The position numbers were made by a program, and so were the translations under genes. A stretch of DNA of 64,000 bases from Magicicada septendecula (Eukaryota > Arthropoda > Insecta > Hemiptera > Cicadidae), in the NCBI GenBank assembly GCA_034769895.1, contig CM068367.1:120007927-120071926 (forward strand), read 5' to 3'. Below the pieces are notes generated by a model. It made no database searches. It was not told the origin of the DNA and was given only the letters and a program-made list of their open reading frames with translations. Positions 1 to 13,554 of the stretch are shown piece after piece (the stretch's first letter is position 1; every line of letters begins with the position of its first letter).

Positions 1-734
1 TTGGTATCTTCTCTCTCTTTGTTATACTCGATGATATCCTTATTATTTGTCCTTCTCCTTCGTTGGGTAGTTTCAATAATATTCGTTCGTAGGTACACAC
101 TTTATTTATATTCTCCCGTTCCTTCTTTTATGCTCTATGAAATATTTTCATGATATCTTTTTATTTGACGTAATAGATAGTTATTTTATGTAACTGCCAA
201 TTTGGTACGTTACAATATACATTGTTATAGATGACTGCATTTTCTTACAATACTGTATAACAATTAGGAGTTATTATTGGTACACTACAGAGTGCTCAAA
301 CACAAGGACGGAGACAAAAATTAATAAGTCAGATAGGCACAACAGCATGAAAACTGCAGACGTCACATTGATGACAATGCATAATCAACAAGGATAAACA
401 CTCTTCAGTACTGTCTCAATAACCGAATCCACATACATTTTTGATATTTTGATTATGCGAATATTGGCACCAATATGTAGTGAATATCGCATATAATTTT
501 AGTTAGCTAATAGAAATGGTGAAAAAATTTTGTGTATGTTATAAAATAGTTTGTTGACGATTGCAATCGTGTTTCATTGTCATACTTTTTATGAAGAGTG
601 TTTCTAGCAATAATATAACTCCGATGTGTGCCTGTGATGTTTATTGCTAGGTTAACATGGAAACTTAAATTATACATGGAAACCAATATGCCCATAAAAT
701 AATATTCGCTTTCTGTGAAATCCACATAAAAAAA
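1..734. other. Unannotated AT-rich DNA
   Basis: No coding region, splice-site pair or repeat boundary that I can support. The short open frame around 507-725 is AT-rich and lacks coding character. Probably intergenic or intronic. Confidence 0.5.
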
Positions 735-1090
735 ACCAACTCAAAGTAAGGCAGGTTGTACTCCCTTGTCTGTTACTATACGTGTTTAGCTTGTTTGTGA
801 CAGAACTCAGAGTAAGGCAGGGTGGCCCTTGTCTGTTACTATACATGTTTTAGCTTGTTTGTGACAGAACTTGTTTTCCAACAGTACTTGTTTTTCCAAT
901 AATGTTTGGTTTTTGTGCATATCACAGAAAAAGCAACCAAATCGAAGTAAGGTGGTGCCACCCCTTGCCTTGTACTACATGTCTCCCTTTTTGTGGCAGA
1001 ACTCGTTTTCCACTAATACTTGGCTTTTGTGCAGATCACTGGAAAAGCATCCAACTCGAAGAAAGGCAGGATGCTGTACATGTATCCAGT
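735..1090. repeat. Degenerate tandem repeat (about 3-4 units)
   Basis: A block beginning AACTCRAAGTAAGGCAGG recurs near 739, 804, 940 and 1055. Each copy is followed by a variant of CCTTGTCTGTTACTATACATG, then GTGACAGAACT, CTTGTTTTCC and TTTTGTGCAKATCAC. Spacing is 65, 136 and 115 bases, so units are unequal and partly deleted. It looks like an old minisatellite or the internal repeats of a transposon. The open frames at 871-1164 merely cross it. Confidence 0.6.
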
Positions 1091-1552
1091 TTTTTGTGTT
1101 TCACGCAAAATTTGCTTCTAATGAAGTCTTTGAGATTTTATTGAATAACACAAAAGAATATTGACCACCTAACGAATAACAAATCTTGTTTTGACTTGTT
1201 AATACAGTGTATGTTGTTTTTTTTGTTTTGTTTTAATCTTGCTATTCAGAAGTAATTGTATTTTTTATTTTCTGTTGTTGTTTTTGTTAAAGATACTTTA
1301 TGTTTGGTGATTTAATATTTCTCTCTTTCAAGCATTGTGTAGATGCATTAAATGTCATATATTTCACAAATGAAAACAACACGTATTTTCGCTTTAGCCT
1401 ACATTAAGAAATAGAACAGTTTACAATTAGAACACTTCTTCTTCACATCGTGGTATATCAGTACAATAGCATATTCAAAATGTAGAAAATGTAGTGCAAT
1501 TACAGATATTGGGACAGTTTTAAATTAATATTTCATTGTTGTTGTTAATATT

Positions 1553-1599
1553 ACCACCACCATCATCATCATCATCACCACCACCACCACCTCCACCAC

Positions 1600-1632
<33 letters not shown>
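1553..1632. repeat. (CAC/CAT)n trinucleotide microsatellite
   Basis: About 80 bases of alternating CAC and CAT triplets, broken by one CTC. Simple sequence; no coding frame is implied. Confidence 0.9.
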
Positions 1633-3861
1633 TGTATTAATATCGCTTTGAGGTTCGCCTTAAAGGACAAAGTCACTAATTAGCACCATTAAAACCTTCT
1701 GGAGATTGTTTGCTAGTGAACCATCTCCTTTTGAGCAGTATAATATAGTATAAAAGATAAAAGAATGATGGGAGGGAAGGAGGCATCAGGTGTATTGTGG
1801 ATCCTCCAGCATTCATATTGTCAGCCTCTATCTGTGAAAAATACCATATTTAGGTTTTGCCACAACTTTAGGATTTGTTTCTGTGAGTATTTGTATAATT
1901 ATAAATACTAAACAGTTTCTACGAGTTTTTTAATAATTATATTTATAATTTAAAAAAAATCAAAGTATTAATTGGGGCTTAATCAATGTAGGAAACACAT
2001 CTTGTTTACACCATATTTCACTGTAATACACATTTTAAAACTAACACTTTATACACTATTGATACTGTAAAACAATGTATACACTTTACACTATAGAAAA
2101 CTGTACTCTACTATATAATTATTTTAATTGTAACCTTTATAGTTCTGTCTCAAAACTGCAGGCTGCAGGTTTTTTTTTTTAATACATTTTTTATAAATAC
2201 TCTGTAAGTTACCATATATGTTACACACACACACACACACTTTTTTTCAAAAACCATTCACCTTGAAAAAAATTTAAAGATTTTGCAGTTAAACAAAAAA
2301 AAAGTGGTTGAAAATAATTCTTAGCATTTAACATTGTATGTCAATTTGCTATGCCATATTTATTTTGTACATATACAACAGTTTATAAGTACTCAACCTT
2401 AGAAAACTGTAAGAACTACAATGTTATAGTCTAAGTTATAGTGAAAGAACTACTGAATAATACCTCAGGGACAAAACAGTTTTTGAACTAGTCTCTAAAC
2501 AAGGGTGCAGTAACCCATGCTTTGGATCTTCAAAAAATTGTAAACTATCATTGATATTATGAAACAGCCACCAATAGCGCTGGAATAGTACAGCTAATCT
2601 GTCTTTCAAAAACTGTAAACCTCAGACCACTTCTTTCATTTTCAAGATAAATATTCTGGAAGGCGTCTTGTCTGCTTCCAATACAAACCACTTTCACCAG
2701 CACTGAAAATGTGGTTCATTACATAACCTTTTCCTTATTAATTGTTAATTTATATGGCTGCATTGCAATCTGCCGATGCAGGTTTGCCTATAAGTTTTAA
2801 ATTACAAAGAGTTTTCAGACGAGCCACAGGCTTGAAATTTAATTTTGTTTCCAGAATTAGTGCAAAAATAATTAAATAATATGATTGCTCTATCGTGTAG
2901 AATAGACATTCTGAGGGAAACGTTTTTGAGCTTGATCCTCCATCCAATGATTTAACGCCTTTTCTTTTTTTCATTGCAAAGATTATGAGTAGTATGGGAC
3001 ACTTTCAGATTTAACAAAGTAACACTTCCTATAGACTCCTCATTCTTTGTTATTCCCCTGATGATGTTCTTGTTAACACCCACATCCTATCTTATTGAAG
3101 CAGCATTTTGTTCTTAAACTCATTATCTTTTAAAGTCTTTTCACTTTGTTTGCAGCACTACTACATGAATGTTTAAGAGAAATTATTTGTTAACAATGAA
3201 TAAATGAATAATTAAACTTAATTTTAATAAACTGGTGTACATAAAGATATTTAAAAATTCGTATTTTGCGTTACAAAAGTACAGAATACGTAACACAGGC
3301 TACATGGTATTGCACTACAGTAATCACACGAATGTAAGCATGTAATGGAAGAGAACCCAAAAAAGGAAGTAACCCCCAAAAAAACAAAATCCCTGGTTCG
3401 TCACAGGCGGTACATGAGAAACCACAGCACTGTCCCCATAAAAAAAACAACAACCGAAATGCAAAATATCCACACAAGCCCTTACAGAAATTTATTAAGT
3501 CCAGGAACATTTAAGCAAGCCTGACAAGCACAGGTTAGTCCAGGGCAAGGTGACAAATAAGATAACTTATCACATAATCATTTTTACAATCTTTGTGCAT
3601 AATATTAAGCTTACTCATGTTTGCATGTTCCACATTTACAATCAATTTATTATTGAGACATTTACTGTTAATTAAAATAAGCACAGTATTTTTTATAATG
3701 GGTGAATACATTTATGATAAGTTGTTATTTATTTTATTAAACTTCATTACATTTATTAAATTTCATGATTAGAATGTGAGTCAATGAGGTTGCCAAGTCA
3801 GACAGTAGCAGTACTTTTATTTACTCGAGCTCAAGCGTGAATTCTCGTAGTAATATCCCCT

Positions 3862-3886
3862 CACACACACACACACACACACACAC
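3862..3886. repeat. (CA)n microsatellite
   Basis: Uninterrupted CA dinucleotide run followed by a C-rich pyrimidine stretch. Confidence 0.85.
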
Positions 3887-4645
3887 CTCCCCCTCCCTCC
3901 CACCGTCCCCCCTAAACTTTTACTTATACCCATATTTCTTTTATTCTGTATATAATACATATATATAATTTTTGCTAGTTCAGTCACACTTACCTACCTT
4001 GATTGTTGAGGATCTGAGGGTACCTATGTTTTGGCTAATTTGTGAGGGACCTTCTCTGCTCCAAATCAGCTGATGTTCCTTACTTCTGCCATTATTGGGT
4101 AAATCAGTGGAATTCCTAGGTGGTTAACATCATTGGTTACGTTAGATGGCATGATGTGAGATATTCGATTACACAATGGAATTCACAAACACATGTAATG
4201 CCCTTACTGTGTAAGGGATGGTGTCAGTTTGTCCACCTTGTCTTTAGGGTTAAATTTATGGTACAAGCAAAAGTGAAATTTGATCACTAAGTTCATGCAG
4301 TTTTTATTTATTTGAAAGATTGTTTCTATATTTACATTGTTCTCTTCAAAATATCTTATACAACACATTTATGCAGACATTTCTCTAGTCTTCAAAACAT
4401 TTCTAAAAAGCATTTTCTAGTTTAGCCTTTTGTAAAGGTTATTCTGTTCTTGAGGAGAGGAAATATAAGATGTGCCATATATCGTGTGAACATAGTGGTT
4501 GAAGTATCATTATGGTGTTACTTTTGGCAAAATTTCTTGAAAAAAGTATTGATGCATTGTCACGATGTAACAATAAGAATTCAATAAGATGTCACGATCG
4601 TTTTCAATAAGAATCTTTGTGTAAGTGATGTAGAGCACCTAGATA

Positions 4646-5564
4646 TGAGGGTTGTTCAAAAATGAACCTCTGATTGGCTAATTAAGATAAACGAAAATAG
4701 AGAAAAATGTTTTACTATATACAAAAGTTACACACACACACGCATGCCCCCGTGTGTATTGCGACTGCTGTATGTATGTATGTTCTGGTAAGTGTTTGTT
4801 TGTTGATTGTATCTCTAATAAATTTACGTACCCAACCAGGCCATGAGATTTGAGTTACATCCAAACACTATGCCACATAAACATTAATTTATATGTGGGG
4901 AGAGAAGAGAATATCATGAACTGAAATTAAAAATATATGGAGCTGCTGAGGATGTGTAGGGTAGCTGAAAAAACGCCATTTTATTGACATCGTAGCACCC
5001 TTACCTGGAGTCATTCTCGATTCAGCCACTGACAGGATAGGTGCACACAGTCTACTAGTCATATTTGTGAACTATTCTGAAGTGTAAGACTCAAATATGT
5101 GGAGCTGGTCTATGTGGCACTCGACTATGACAGCAGATCTCTGGTATGTCTGCCTAATAGTCAGATTAACACCCCGTCCTACCTCTCATCTGATGATTTC
5201 ACAGTCTACATGAGGTTGTTCAGGGCATGGCCAGATGGTTTTTGCTTCCACCTTTCCATCCACTGAGCAGTGAGAGACTCGTAATTCAACACCATTCAAC
5301 AATTTTGGTCACGTACCCAGCAGATGGTGGGGCATTTCAACTAATACCATCATACACCTTACAGTTGCAGGAGAAGCAGTGACACACTCGTATGTTTTTG
5401 TTAGTCACTGCTCAAACAGAAATAAACAAAATGAACTGTGGATATTCACTTTTTAACAAAAAAGTGTTAAAGGATATTGGTTGGTACTGTTCATTTGCTT
5501 TGTTACTGTGGTAACCAGTTTGTGTATACTAATCTGTGAGAGGTTAATTTTGGAATAACCCTTG
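4646..5564 (-). mobile_element. Mariner-like element, degenerate
   Basis: Imperfect terminal inverted repeats of about 30 bp: TGAGGGTTGTTCAAAAATGA at the left end and, read from the other side, CAAGGGTTATTCCAAAATTA at the right end. Both are followed by AACCTCT. The element is flanked by TA on each side (4644-4645 and 5565-5566), the target used by Tc1/mariner transposons. At 919 bp it is shorter than a full mariner (about 1.3 kb), and only scraps resembling transposase remain on the minus strand, with many stops. Old and non-autonomous. Confidence 0.7.
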
Positions 5565-5566
5565 TA

Positions 5567-6705
5567 GTACTCTTTACTTCCCGTAGCACCTAGTGATATG
5601 ACTTTGTGGAACATAATATCTTATTCATTGTCTTACTACAATCTGTAACTGATTCATGACTGTTGTGGAAGTTGTTGTACTATTTGTAAACCTTTTGTAT
5701 ATGAATTTTTTATACATAATTTACTACAAGTTTTTCCTTCTTTCATTAAAGAAAGTAAAACTCTCTCAATACACCAAAACATAAGTTACTCAAATAGTTG
5801 TCAAATCTAAATGATGCATCCAGTATGGTCAAAAGTTTAGTCAACTGTTTCAGACAAGTGTACTGACATTGGAGAAAAGGTGTGTCATTTTGTAACTGGT
5901 TTGAACATATGTCAACAGATAAATACTGCAGCCATCAATAAATACAGTTGTTAATAGATTGTCTAAATTTACTGCTGTACCATATAAAAAAGATTCAGCC
6001 ATTCTTGAGTAACTCTGTAAGTGGTTGAAAATCACGAGACAAATGGAAAGCTATTGGCTATTGGAACATAGCTGATGTACTGTACTGATGCTATACGACA
6101 AAGATCTTTAACACAAGGAATTTATAATGTATACAATTGAAAGAATACAAAATTTGTAAATTCCTGTTATATTTGTATATAAGGAAAACAAGGTTTAAAT
6201 AAGTTATATATAATAAAATATACCATCACTACTCAGATGGCTTTATATGTTTGACTGCAGGGTCCCTTGTGCTTTGCATTAACAGATATAAAAATGAAAT
6301 TTGTGTGTGTGCATGTGGTGTTACATACTCGACATGTGTTTGTGCATACAACTTTACATACTAGTCTTGTTTTGATATATTGTTGTTTCAGCTTGAGTCC
6401 CACATTAAACTGTGCTTATTGACCTCATCATCATCATTTTGACAGTGTTGTCTCTTCTGTCTTCTGACGACTCCTCCTTGATGTTTTGGAAGAGTCCTTC
6501 AGATTAAATCCTTCAGAGAGAACAAGCACAATTCAGTGCAAAAAAATATGTCATGTCATACACAAAAGCATAATATTTATATACATATGTTACTTTTAAT
6601 ATTTTTGTAAGTGAAATATTCAGAAATAGCATAGTGATTTTGGTTTCTTTCCAGTGTGCTCGTGTCGTCTCTAAAACGGAAATGAAAACCAGTGAAATCA
6701 CCAAG

Positions 6706-6741
<36 letters not shown>

Positions 6742-6845
6742 TCTTTCTCTTGCATGATAGATATATTTTATGTACAACATCTTATCTTTTGTCCAAGTAT
6801 TTGCTGTTTATTGCTTATGCACATTTCGTATGCACTATATTATGT
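5567..6845. other. Unannotated stretch with CA microsatellite
   Basis: AT-rich DNA without supported genes. A CA run lies at about 6708-6739; the open frames across it are products of the simple repeat. Confidence 0.45.
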
Positions 6846-6994
6846 TAGAGGTTGTCAACGATAGAGAAGCGTATGCGCAGTGAAACACGAGAGTGGAGTA
6901 GTGGGGGGAGTGGGCATACCTACCAAATGTTGTCGTGTACCCACCTTTCTCCCTACCGGCGCAACTTGAGCTTCTCTAACGTTGACAATCTCTA
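6846..6994. mobile_element. Small MITE-like inverted-repeat element
   Basis: A 25-bp inverted repeat bounds 149 bp. The left arm (6846-6870) begins TAGAGGTTGTCAACG and ends AGAGAAGC. The right arm (6970-6994) is its reverse complement with two mismatches. The interior is GC-richer than its surroundings and holds CGTATGCGCAGTG. No clear target duplication was found, so the superfamily is open. It cannot encode a transposase and would be a non-autonomous passenger. Confidence 0.6.
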
Positions 6995-7982
6995 CTTGCC
7001 TACAGTTCTAATTTGCACTTCAAAGATAGGAAGAGTCTTATATCTTCAGAACAAAAATAAATTGAAATGTTTCTTGTTTCTTACTTTTAACATACAACTA
7101 TGTCATCATAAATATTTTGTGAAATTGCATAATGTTTGATCAGTTTACCTTTGCTGTGAATGTCTTCATAGCACATTCAAAAATCAATAGGCATGCAAGG
7201 ATTTTTCATGTGAGGTAGGGGGATTGATGATGATAAGTAGCTTATAAAATCACTTAAGGATTGTATTTTACTTGTAAGATTCTATGGGGGTGTTGTAACC
7301 CTTCAGAACCCCCTTCCTTATACACCACTTTTTAAAACATATTGTAAATAAAATAGAAACACTCTTATGTGCATGGTTGCAAATGTCAACATACAAAATA
7401 AAATGAATATTTGTTTTACATAATATGTTTAATAAAATTATATGGTTTATGCCAATATAACTGTTGCATACACATTCATTGTATGTACTGAGCTGTTAAC
7501 AAAATGTGAATGCCAAACCATCTGTTTCACGAGTGATGTTTAAAAAATTTACCTGTATATTTCATTTGCTTAATCATCCAGGCAAGTACAGTTTAGGTAG
7601 AGTTTTGGACTGCTAGTTTGTATCTCTTCAATACAATATCTGTAGCAGCTTTCCATCTGTGGACTTCAGCTTTTCTTGCACTGTTCCACATCATCTTAAT
7701 GCTCTACCATTCCTTTACAAACTTAATTCCTTTAAGAGAACACACTTTTATTGTGAGATTCTTCTATATGACTTTAACCATTTCCATATTTACATTTTGG
7801 ACTGTCATAGAGTAAATTCAGATTTTAAATAACATCAGACACATTATTAGTAGGCCTACTTTATGTCAATTTATTAAATTGTTTATTAAATTAACAATGG
7901 GGCTGAGCAGTCAAGGTTAATGGGCAAGAAATTGTTTGTCTACATGACCTGTCTGGTCTTTGGTTTCATGTAAAGGGAAAAT
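6995..7982. other. Unannotated AT-rich DNA
   Basis: No supported gene. Two G- or C-rich patches (about 7205-7215 and 7310-7320) resemble eroded ends of hAT-like repeats, but no boundary can be fixed. Confidence 0.4.
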
Positions 7983-8240
7983 ATGAGGACTATCCAGAAA
8001 GTTAGTTATGTTGTAAACTCAACGCTTAAGTGTGGGAGTAATGACATTATCTTAGCACAGTAGTATAAGGGGACAGAGTACACATCTGTCTGCAGTGGTA
8101 GAAAAAGATCTGTCTTGTTGTTTCTTATTTAATATAATTCTTTTAAATATGTACTGCCACGGAAAATACTACTAGTTACATAGTGTGCTCAGTAATAAAA
8201 ATCTTCTTTTCAAAAAGTGTAACATTGAAACTCTGTCTTC
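7983..8240. mobile_element. Possible end fragment of a Tc1/mariner element
   Basis: The sequence GAGGACTATCCAGAAAGTTA resembles mariner termini of the form GGACTATCCAGAAAGT. No matching right end or TA-flanked partner was found nearby, so at most this is a truncated fragment. Its far limit is a guess. Confidence 0.3.
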
Positions 8241-8763
8241 AGTTTTTGCAAAGTTTATGTGTAGAATGCACATGGTGAAGAGAGAAGTGGCAAGTTGACT
8301 GTCCTGAATGAAGTAGTTAAGAATGTTTGAGTCAACTGATAGTTCACCATTTCAGAGCTTTCTGATTTATTTCCTCAGATCTCATGCTCAGTTCTTCATA
8401 AAGTGATTATAGTAATGCTAATACTGTCAAACGTTTTGTGTTTGGTGAGTGTATAAATTTTTTTAGAACAGTACAAGTTGCAATTTATGGTCAGCTTTAC
8501 TCTTTCTTGGGCGTTATGCAATTCATATCAATGCTTTTTTGATATAATTGTTACAGATGATGTCATTTTTTTTTTTAGTGAATGTAAAGCATATCATGTG
8601 CAGTAGCATATTATCTAGAATTTTGCCTTGGAAGGGGTCTGGTTGTGTCCCTTTGTACAAAAGGAAAAACAAGTTAAGACTAACCAATATTATAATCTTC
8701 AAAGTAACTGGAAAACGTGTGATAATATTTTGAATTGTTGTAATAACAAAATAAAAAATGTGC
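8241..8763. other. Unannotated DNA left of the hAT element
   Basis: AT-rich with no supported gene. The last 8 bases before the next element, TATTCAAA at 8764-8771, are the left target-site duplication of the large hAT. Confidence 0.45.
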
Positions 8764-8771
8764 TATTCAAA

Positions 8772-8830
8772 CAGGGCCAGATTAAGACCCTTAGAGGCCG
8801 TAAGCACTTAAAAGATTTTGGGGCCCCCAT
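8772..8830. repeat. Left terminal region of outer hAT
   Basis: Begins CAGGGCCAGATTAAGACC, then CTTAGAGGCCGTAAGCAC and the palindromic GGGGCCCCC. Preceded by the target duplication TATTCAAA (8764-8771). A TG microsatellite (about 8829-8880) follows directly. Confidence 0.75.
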
Positions 8831-8880
8831 ATGTGTGTGTTTGTGTTCGTGTGTAAATGTGTGTGCGTGTGTGTGTGTAT
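8829..8880. repeat. (TG)n microsatellite
   Basis: Imperfect TG run immediately inside the left hAT end. Confidence 0.8.
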
Positions 8881-8964
8881 AATTCAAAATATAAACAATA
8901 ATAAACCATAAAGTAAAATGTTATTGTAATTAAACAAAACTTACAGTAAGATGGAAAATAATGT

Positions 8965-11669
8965 TTATTTATATTTTAAAAGTTTTCTTCTACATTTTTT
9001 AATTGCGAAGTCTTTGATCAGATCCTCAAAACTAATTTTATGTAATATATCTGCTTCTATACTTAATAGAGATAAGGCTTTCAGCCTGCCTTGTTGCACA
9101 GTTGTTCTCATGGGATTTTTAATATACTTTAAGCGAGAAAATGAACGCTCAGCTGTGCAATTTGTGACCATTAATGTTAAAAATATACGAAAGCTAATAT
9201 CTGCATTTGGAAAGGCACGCTCAATATTGTCTTCTACAATTATTTTATAAAGTTCAGCATGACTGAATCTTGTTTTTACATTTTTTGTTGCACTGAACTT
9301 ATGGCGCACATATGAATGAAACTGTTGAAGCTCAGATGAAAAATCACATTTGAAGTCCTCTGGGTAAGCATCAATCAGCTTTTGACAGCACTGAGAATAC
9401 CTTTCAATGTTAGTAGGTGATGTAATGTCATTACGTGGCACATCACTTGGAAAAGAAAATCTCTCTGCTATTTCTTTGTATATCTCTCCTCTTCTTTTCA
9501 TCTCAGTTTCAAGTTTGTCAACAATTGTGTAGAAGGTGGTGATATGAAATTTATCTGTGGCATTCAGATATACTTCTGGTGCATCTGCATCTCCATCTCC
9601 GTCATTGGGTACCTTCTTTCTGATACGTTTGCAAGCTGTAGCTGCCTTGTAATCAACATCTGGTAGCATTTCTTTTGCAGCTGCTTCATATCTTTCAAAT
9701 TCATCTCGTGAAATGCACAGTTGGTCAGATAAATGATGCATACAAATCTGCACATGTTTCTAAGTTCACATTCTCATTTTGTAGAACTTGGCTTACTCTG
9801 TGAAAATTCTGCAAAATCTCATTCCAAAAATTCAACATAAAAACGAATTCTAGCTCTTGCATCTTATTTGCAATATTATTTGCTTCTCTTCTACCGTCTT
9901 CCTTTTGTGACTGGTCTTCGTCTATATATTCTAATGCTTCTAAAATTTTAAGGAAAGATTTCAAAATTGCTGCTGTTGCTATAGCATGTCCCTCCCATCT
10001 GGTATTAGAGAGGGATTTTAAGACACTTTCATTTCCAATACAACCTTTAAGAATTATCCACCGGCTGCTTGAGGCTGAAAAAAAGGTATAGAGTAACTGC
10101 ACTATAGAGAAAAAATTAACTGCCTCTTCACAGCAGTCAACAGCACTTCGGCCTACCAGATTTAACGAATGAGCTGCAGAAGGCACATATATAGCAAACG
10201 TGTTTGTTTCTAAAACTTTTTGCTGCATCCCCTTATAACGCCCAGACATGTTAGCAGCGTTATCATACGACTGACCCCTAGATTTTGAAATGTCTAGACT
10301 ACAAGCTTCACGTAAGTACTGCAACACCTGATTTGCCATTTCCTCACCGGTATGGCTTTTCACTGTTTTCATTTCCAGAAAGGTTAAAAAGCGTTCAATA
10401 GGCTGCCCATCATTTAAGTACCTAAGTACAACACTTAACTGATCAATATGTGACAGATCTGGTGTTGAATCAACTGACAAACTAAAGTAACGAGAAGATT
10501 TTACTTCGTCAACAATGAGCGCATGGACCTTTTGTGCCATTAGTTGAATGAGTTCCTCACAGGTGGTTTTTGACAGGTAAGAAGGATTTCCTTTACCAGA
10601 ATTTCCATATTTCGAAATGTGGCCTGCTAAAAATGGATCAAACTGGCTTATGAGTTCAAGCAGCCCTAAAAAATTCCCATTTTGCAATGATCCAAACCTT
10701 TCTTCTGTTCCTCGAAAAGCCAAGCCACATTCAGCTAACGTAAGAATAACAGCTATGACACGCCTGAAGACATGTTCCCAGTAATCACACTCTTCCTGAA
10801 TTTGTTTCTCCAACTGTTGCCTCAACCCTGCACCTTGTCTGCGGGTTAAGTATGTTAGCATAGTCTCGGTGAGTAGTGCTTTTTTCATGATTATCAATTA
10901 CAATTGTATTTCGCCAGTCACTTAACCCTTCTTTCATAACAAAATTTGAGAAATTTTTAGGAGCAAACAGTTTACAAACAAAACAATAAACTGATCCTAT
11001 TGATGGTGAGTACAGTAACCACTCTCTCTTGTATTTCTCACCATTGGCTTTTGTCCCAACAAAAAGTTTCTGCGAACAATATCTTACTGGTTTGTCACTA
11101 TTGAAAAGCCGGTAAGATTTGTCAAATGGCCCATTTTGGTGTTGACAGTCACTGGGTCCACAAGCAATCCAATAAGCCACATCATCAGCAGAGAAATCTA
11201 GCCAACACCCTGGATCCTTTGCTACATTGTGATTTACTTCATCTTTTTCAGATATAATAATTTCACCACCATCACCATGGTCCACTAAACTTTCATTTTC
11301 AGCAATTATTTCAGCCCCAGAATGTATTGTAAAGTAACTTGAATCAATATTTGCAGTAGAGGTATCAAGAGAATTTACAGGCATAGGGAAATCAGTAAAC
11401 AGACATGTGCTACATGAACCTTGTGACACCTCGTTGATTATAACGTCATCATATTTTGATTCTGAAGTGATCAAAGTGGTATTTACAGTATTTGTGTCCA
11501 CTTCTGATGATGGAGAATCATTTTGACCCGGAATCGGTATATCATGTTGTGGAACTTGTGTATAGAAATCAGTCAGCTTTGCAGTCTTGGACTGTAAATC
11601 CAAAATCTTCTCTTTTTTCTTTTTTGAAAGTTTTCGCTTTTGTGCACCACTTGAGTAAACAAGTTTCAT
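8965..11669 (-). pseudogene. hAT transposase (TTF zinc finger, DUF4371, hAT dimerisation region)
   Basis: Cut-and-paste transposase of the outer hAT. Reading on the minus strand from ATG at 11669 (MKLVYSSGAQKRK, typical of the family start), the domains in order are: a lysine-rich N-terminus; an acidic linker; a TTF/BED-like zinc finger with CFVC and a later HEKSTTHRDY; a DUF4371 catalytic region with VDSTPD and RGQSYDNAANMSG and the AHSLNLV motif; and a C-terminal dimerisation region with CTAERSFSRLKYIKN. The reading is split into three frames by two shifts, near 10860 and near 9740. Otherwise it is nearly free of stops, so inactivation is fairly recent. The 5' region of this gene lies to the right and is interrupted by the LTR insertions. 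Superfamily certain; exact subfamily not determined. Confidence 0.88.
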
Positions 11670-11829
11670 CTTGATTCTTGGGGTCTTTAAAACACAGAAA
11701 TAAAAAGAATATTTTGTATGAATTATTATGCGGCAATCAACATAGTTATACATATCATAGGCAGAACGCAGAACCATACGAACAATTGAATTCCCGGCTT
11801 ACACCTGAATATTGTGCTTTAATTAATAT

Positions 11830-13434
11830 TGTAACGAAACAAAATGTTACAAAAGAATAGTTAATAATAGTGGAATCCGATCCAGAGAAGAAACAAGAAA
11901 TAATAATTGAAAGCAAATTAAAGGAAAACTATTTGGTTTGACTTATATAATATTATCCAGAAACCCAGAAATAACCCAGTAGAATAGGGCAGTGAACAGA
12001 AAAAAGTGAAATAAATAAACCTAGTAGGACTAATCAACTTACCCTGAATAATAATCCAAACCCAATAAAGAGTACCTAATCCATATAATAAAATTGTATT
12101 AATTATAATCATATAGGCCTATAATCAAGGAAAGAAAAAGGGACACAAACCTTTAAAGTAATGAGTGTGATCATAAGAAATAGCGACACAGACTACCGTT
12201 AAACAGTGTAATTATTTTTGATGGAAGTGTTTTGTTATTATTAGACAGAATTTTAGTTTATCATACAGACAATAGTTTAGCAGTATAAATAAACTAAAAC
12301 TGTCAAAAACAATTATTATTATTAAAAGTTTTGTTGTATGTTATAAGATTTTATGTCACCAGTTAAGTTATGTAAATATATTTATCTCAGGTAGTCAAAG
12401 TAGAAATTACAATCAATCATAACAAATTTTTCTACCACATATCATAGAAATTCAAATTAATAAGGTTTTACAGTTATAAACTGAGGCATGTTTAGTATCA
12501 AATTGTTTATAATTATCTAATTAATAATTGTATAAACATTGCATATATAATTAGAGTATAATAATAAAATTATCTATTAAAGGTAATTTATAAAATATAA
12601 TGTAGGTAATGGGTGTTGATCCTATAACATTTAAACTGTACATAAATGACCAATCAAAATTTAAGAAATTTGTATGAGTTAGGTAACTAAAAGAAAGAAG
12701 AAATAACACTTAATTGTTAATTGTGATGGAAAGCAGTTGTATAGTGCGTGTCTAGAGGTAATTAAAAGTATATAAAAATAGATAACCCGTTTGTGGAAGA
12801 AGATCTGAAGGACCATCATCGAAGATAATAATACTTCCACTACAATTTTTATGAACAAATAATACACACAATCAAGAAAAATATTCAGAATAGACCAGGA
12901 ACCCTTCAGCAATATCGTCTAGATGTGTAAAGTATAATTTGACAATATTTTTTTTCAACAAGGAACAACGACTAGACAATATAACAATTTACACTAACAC
13001 TAATCACTAGTCAACATTTTAAAGTGCAACCAAATTCAATATATAAGCTAACAGTGATTACAAGGAAAACATTTATTGTACACATTAATAAACTACATTA
13101 TTTTCTGAGACGGACAAATTGAATATCGTCAAAACTTGTATGTAACTTAATATATAATTTGTGTAAATTTTTAGATTATAAGTAATATATTGTTTGTAAA
13201 GGTACTCTCTATTATTAATCAACATGCAAAGGAACTTTTCGTAGCAGCCACAAGAATTCCCACGAAATATATTAAAATTATTTAATTATAAATCCTGAGA
13301 TAAATATCGACCCTGTGACAACCTTATGTATCGAATGGAATTTTCCAATAATTTGAATTTATGTTACACAGATTAAATCATTATGTTATTAAATCATATC
13401 CATGAGTAATTATTCCATTAAGATCAGTGTTATA
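11830..13434 (+). repeat. LTR 1 of the tandem element
   Basis: Starts TGTAACGAAAC and ends GTGTTATA, with short imperfect inverted termini (TGTAAC / GTTATA). Preceded by ATAT. It differs slightly from the other two LTRs. Confidence 0.88.
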
Positions 13435-13554
13435 AATTGGCGCACCAACTAGTGAGGCTGAAATTAGGGAATATTAAGTGAAGAAATTGAATCAAGCAAA
13501 TTAATTTCCTAATTTTTAGCTGGCGACTGCTATAAGTTCCAAAGAATAATAAAC

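Larger units (their letters stand above)
1091..4643. other. Unannotated stretch with microsatellites
   Basis: About 3.5 kb of AT-rich DNA. It holds a CAC/CAT trinucleotide run (1553-1632), a short CA run (about 2224-2240) and a CA run at 3862-3886. I see no supported exon or transposon boundary in it. Confidence 0.45.

Noticed and set aside
6513-6864. Open frames rich in Val-Cys or Thr-His
   Set aside because: Artefacts of the CA/GT microsatellite.
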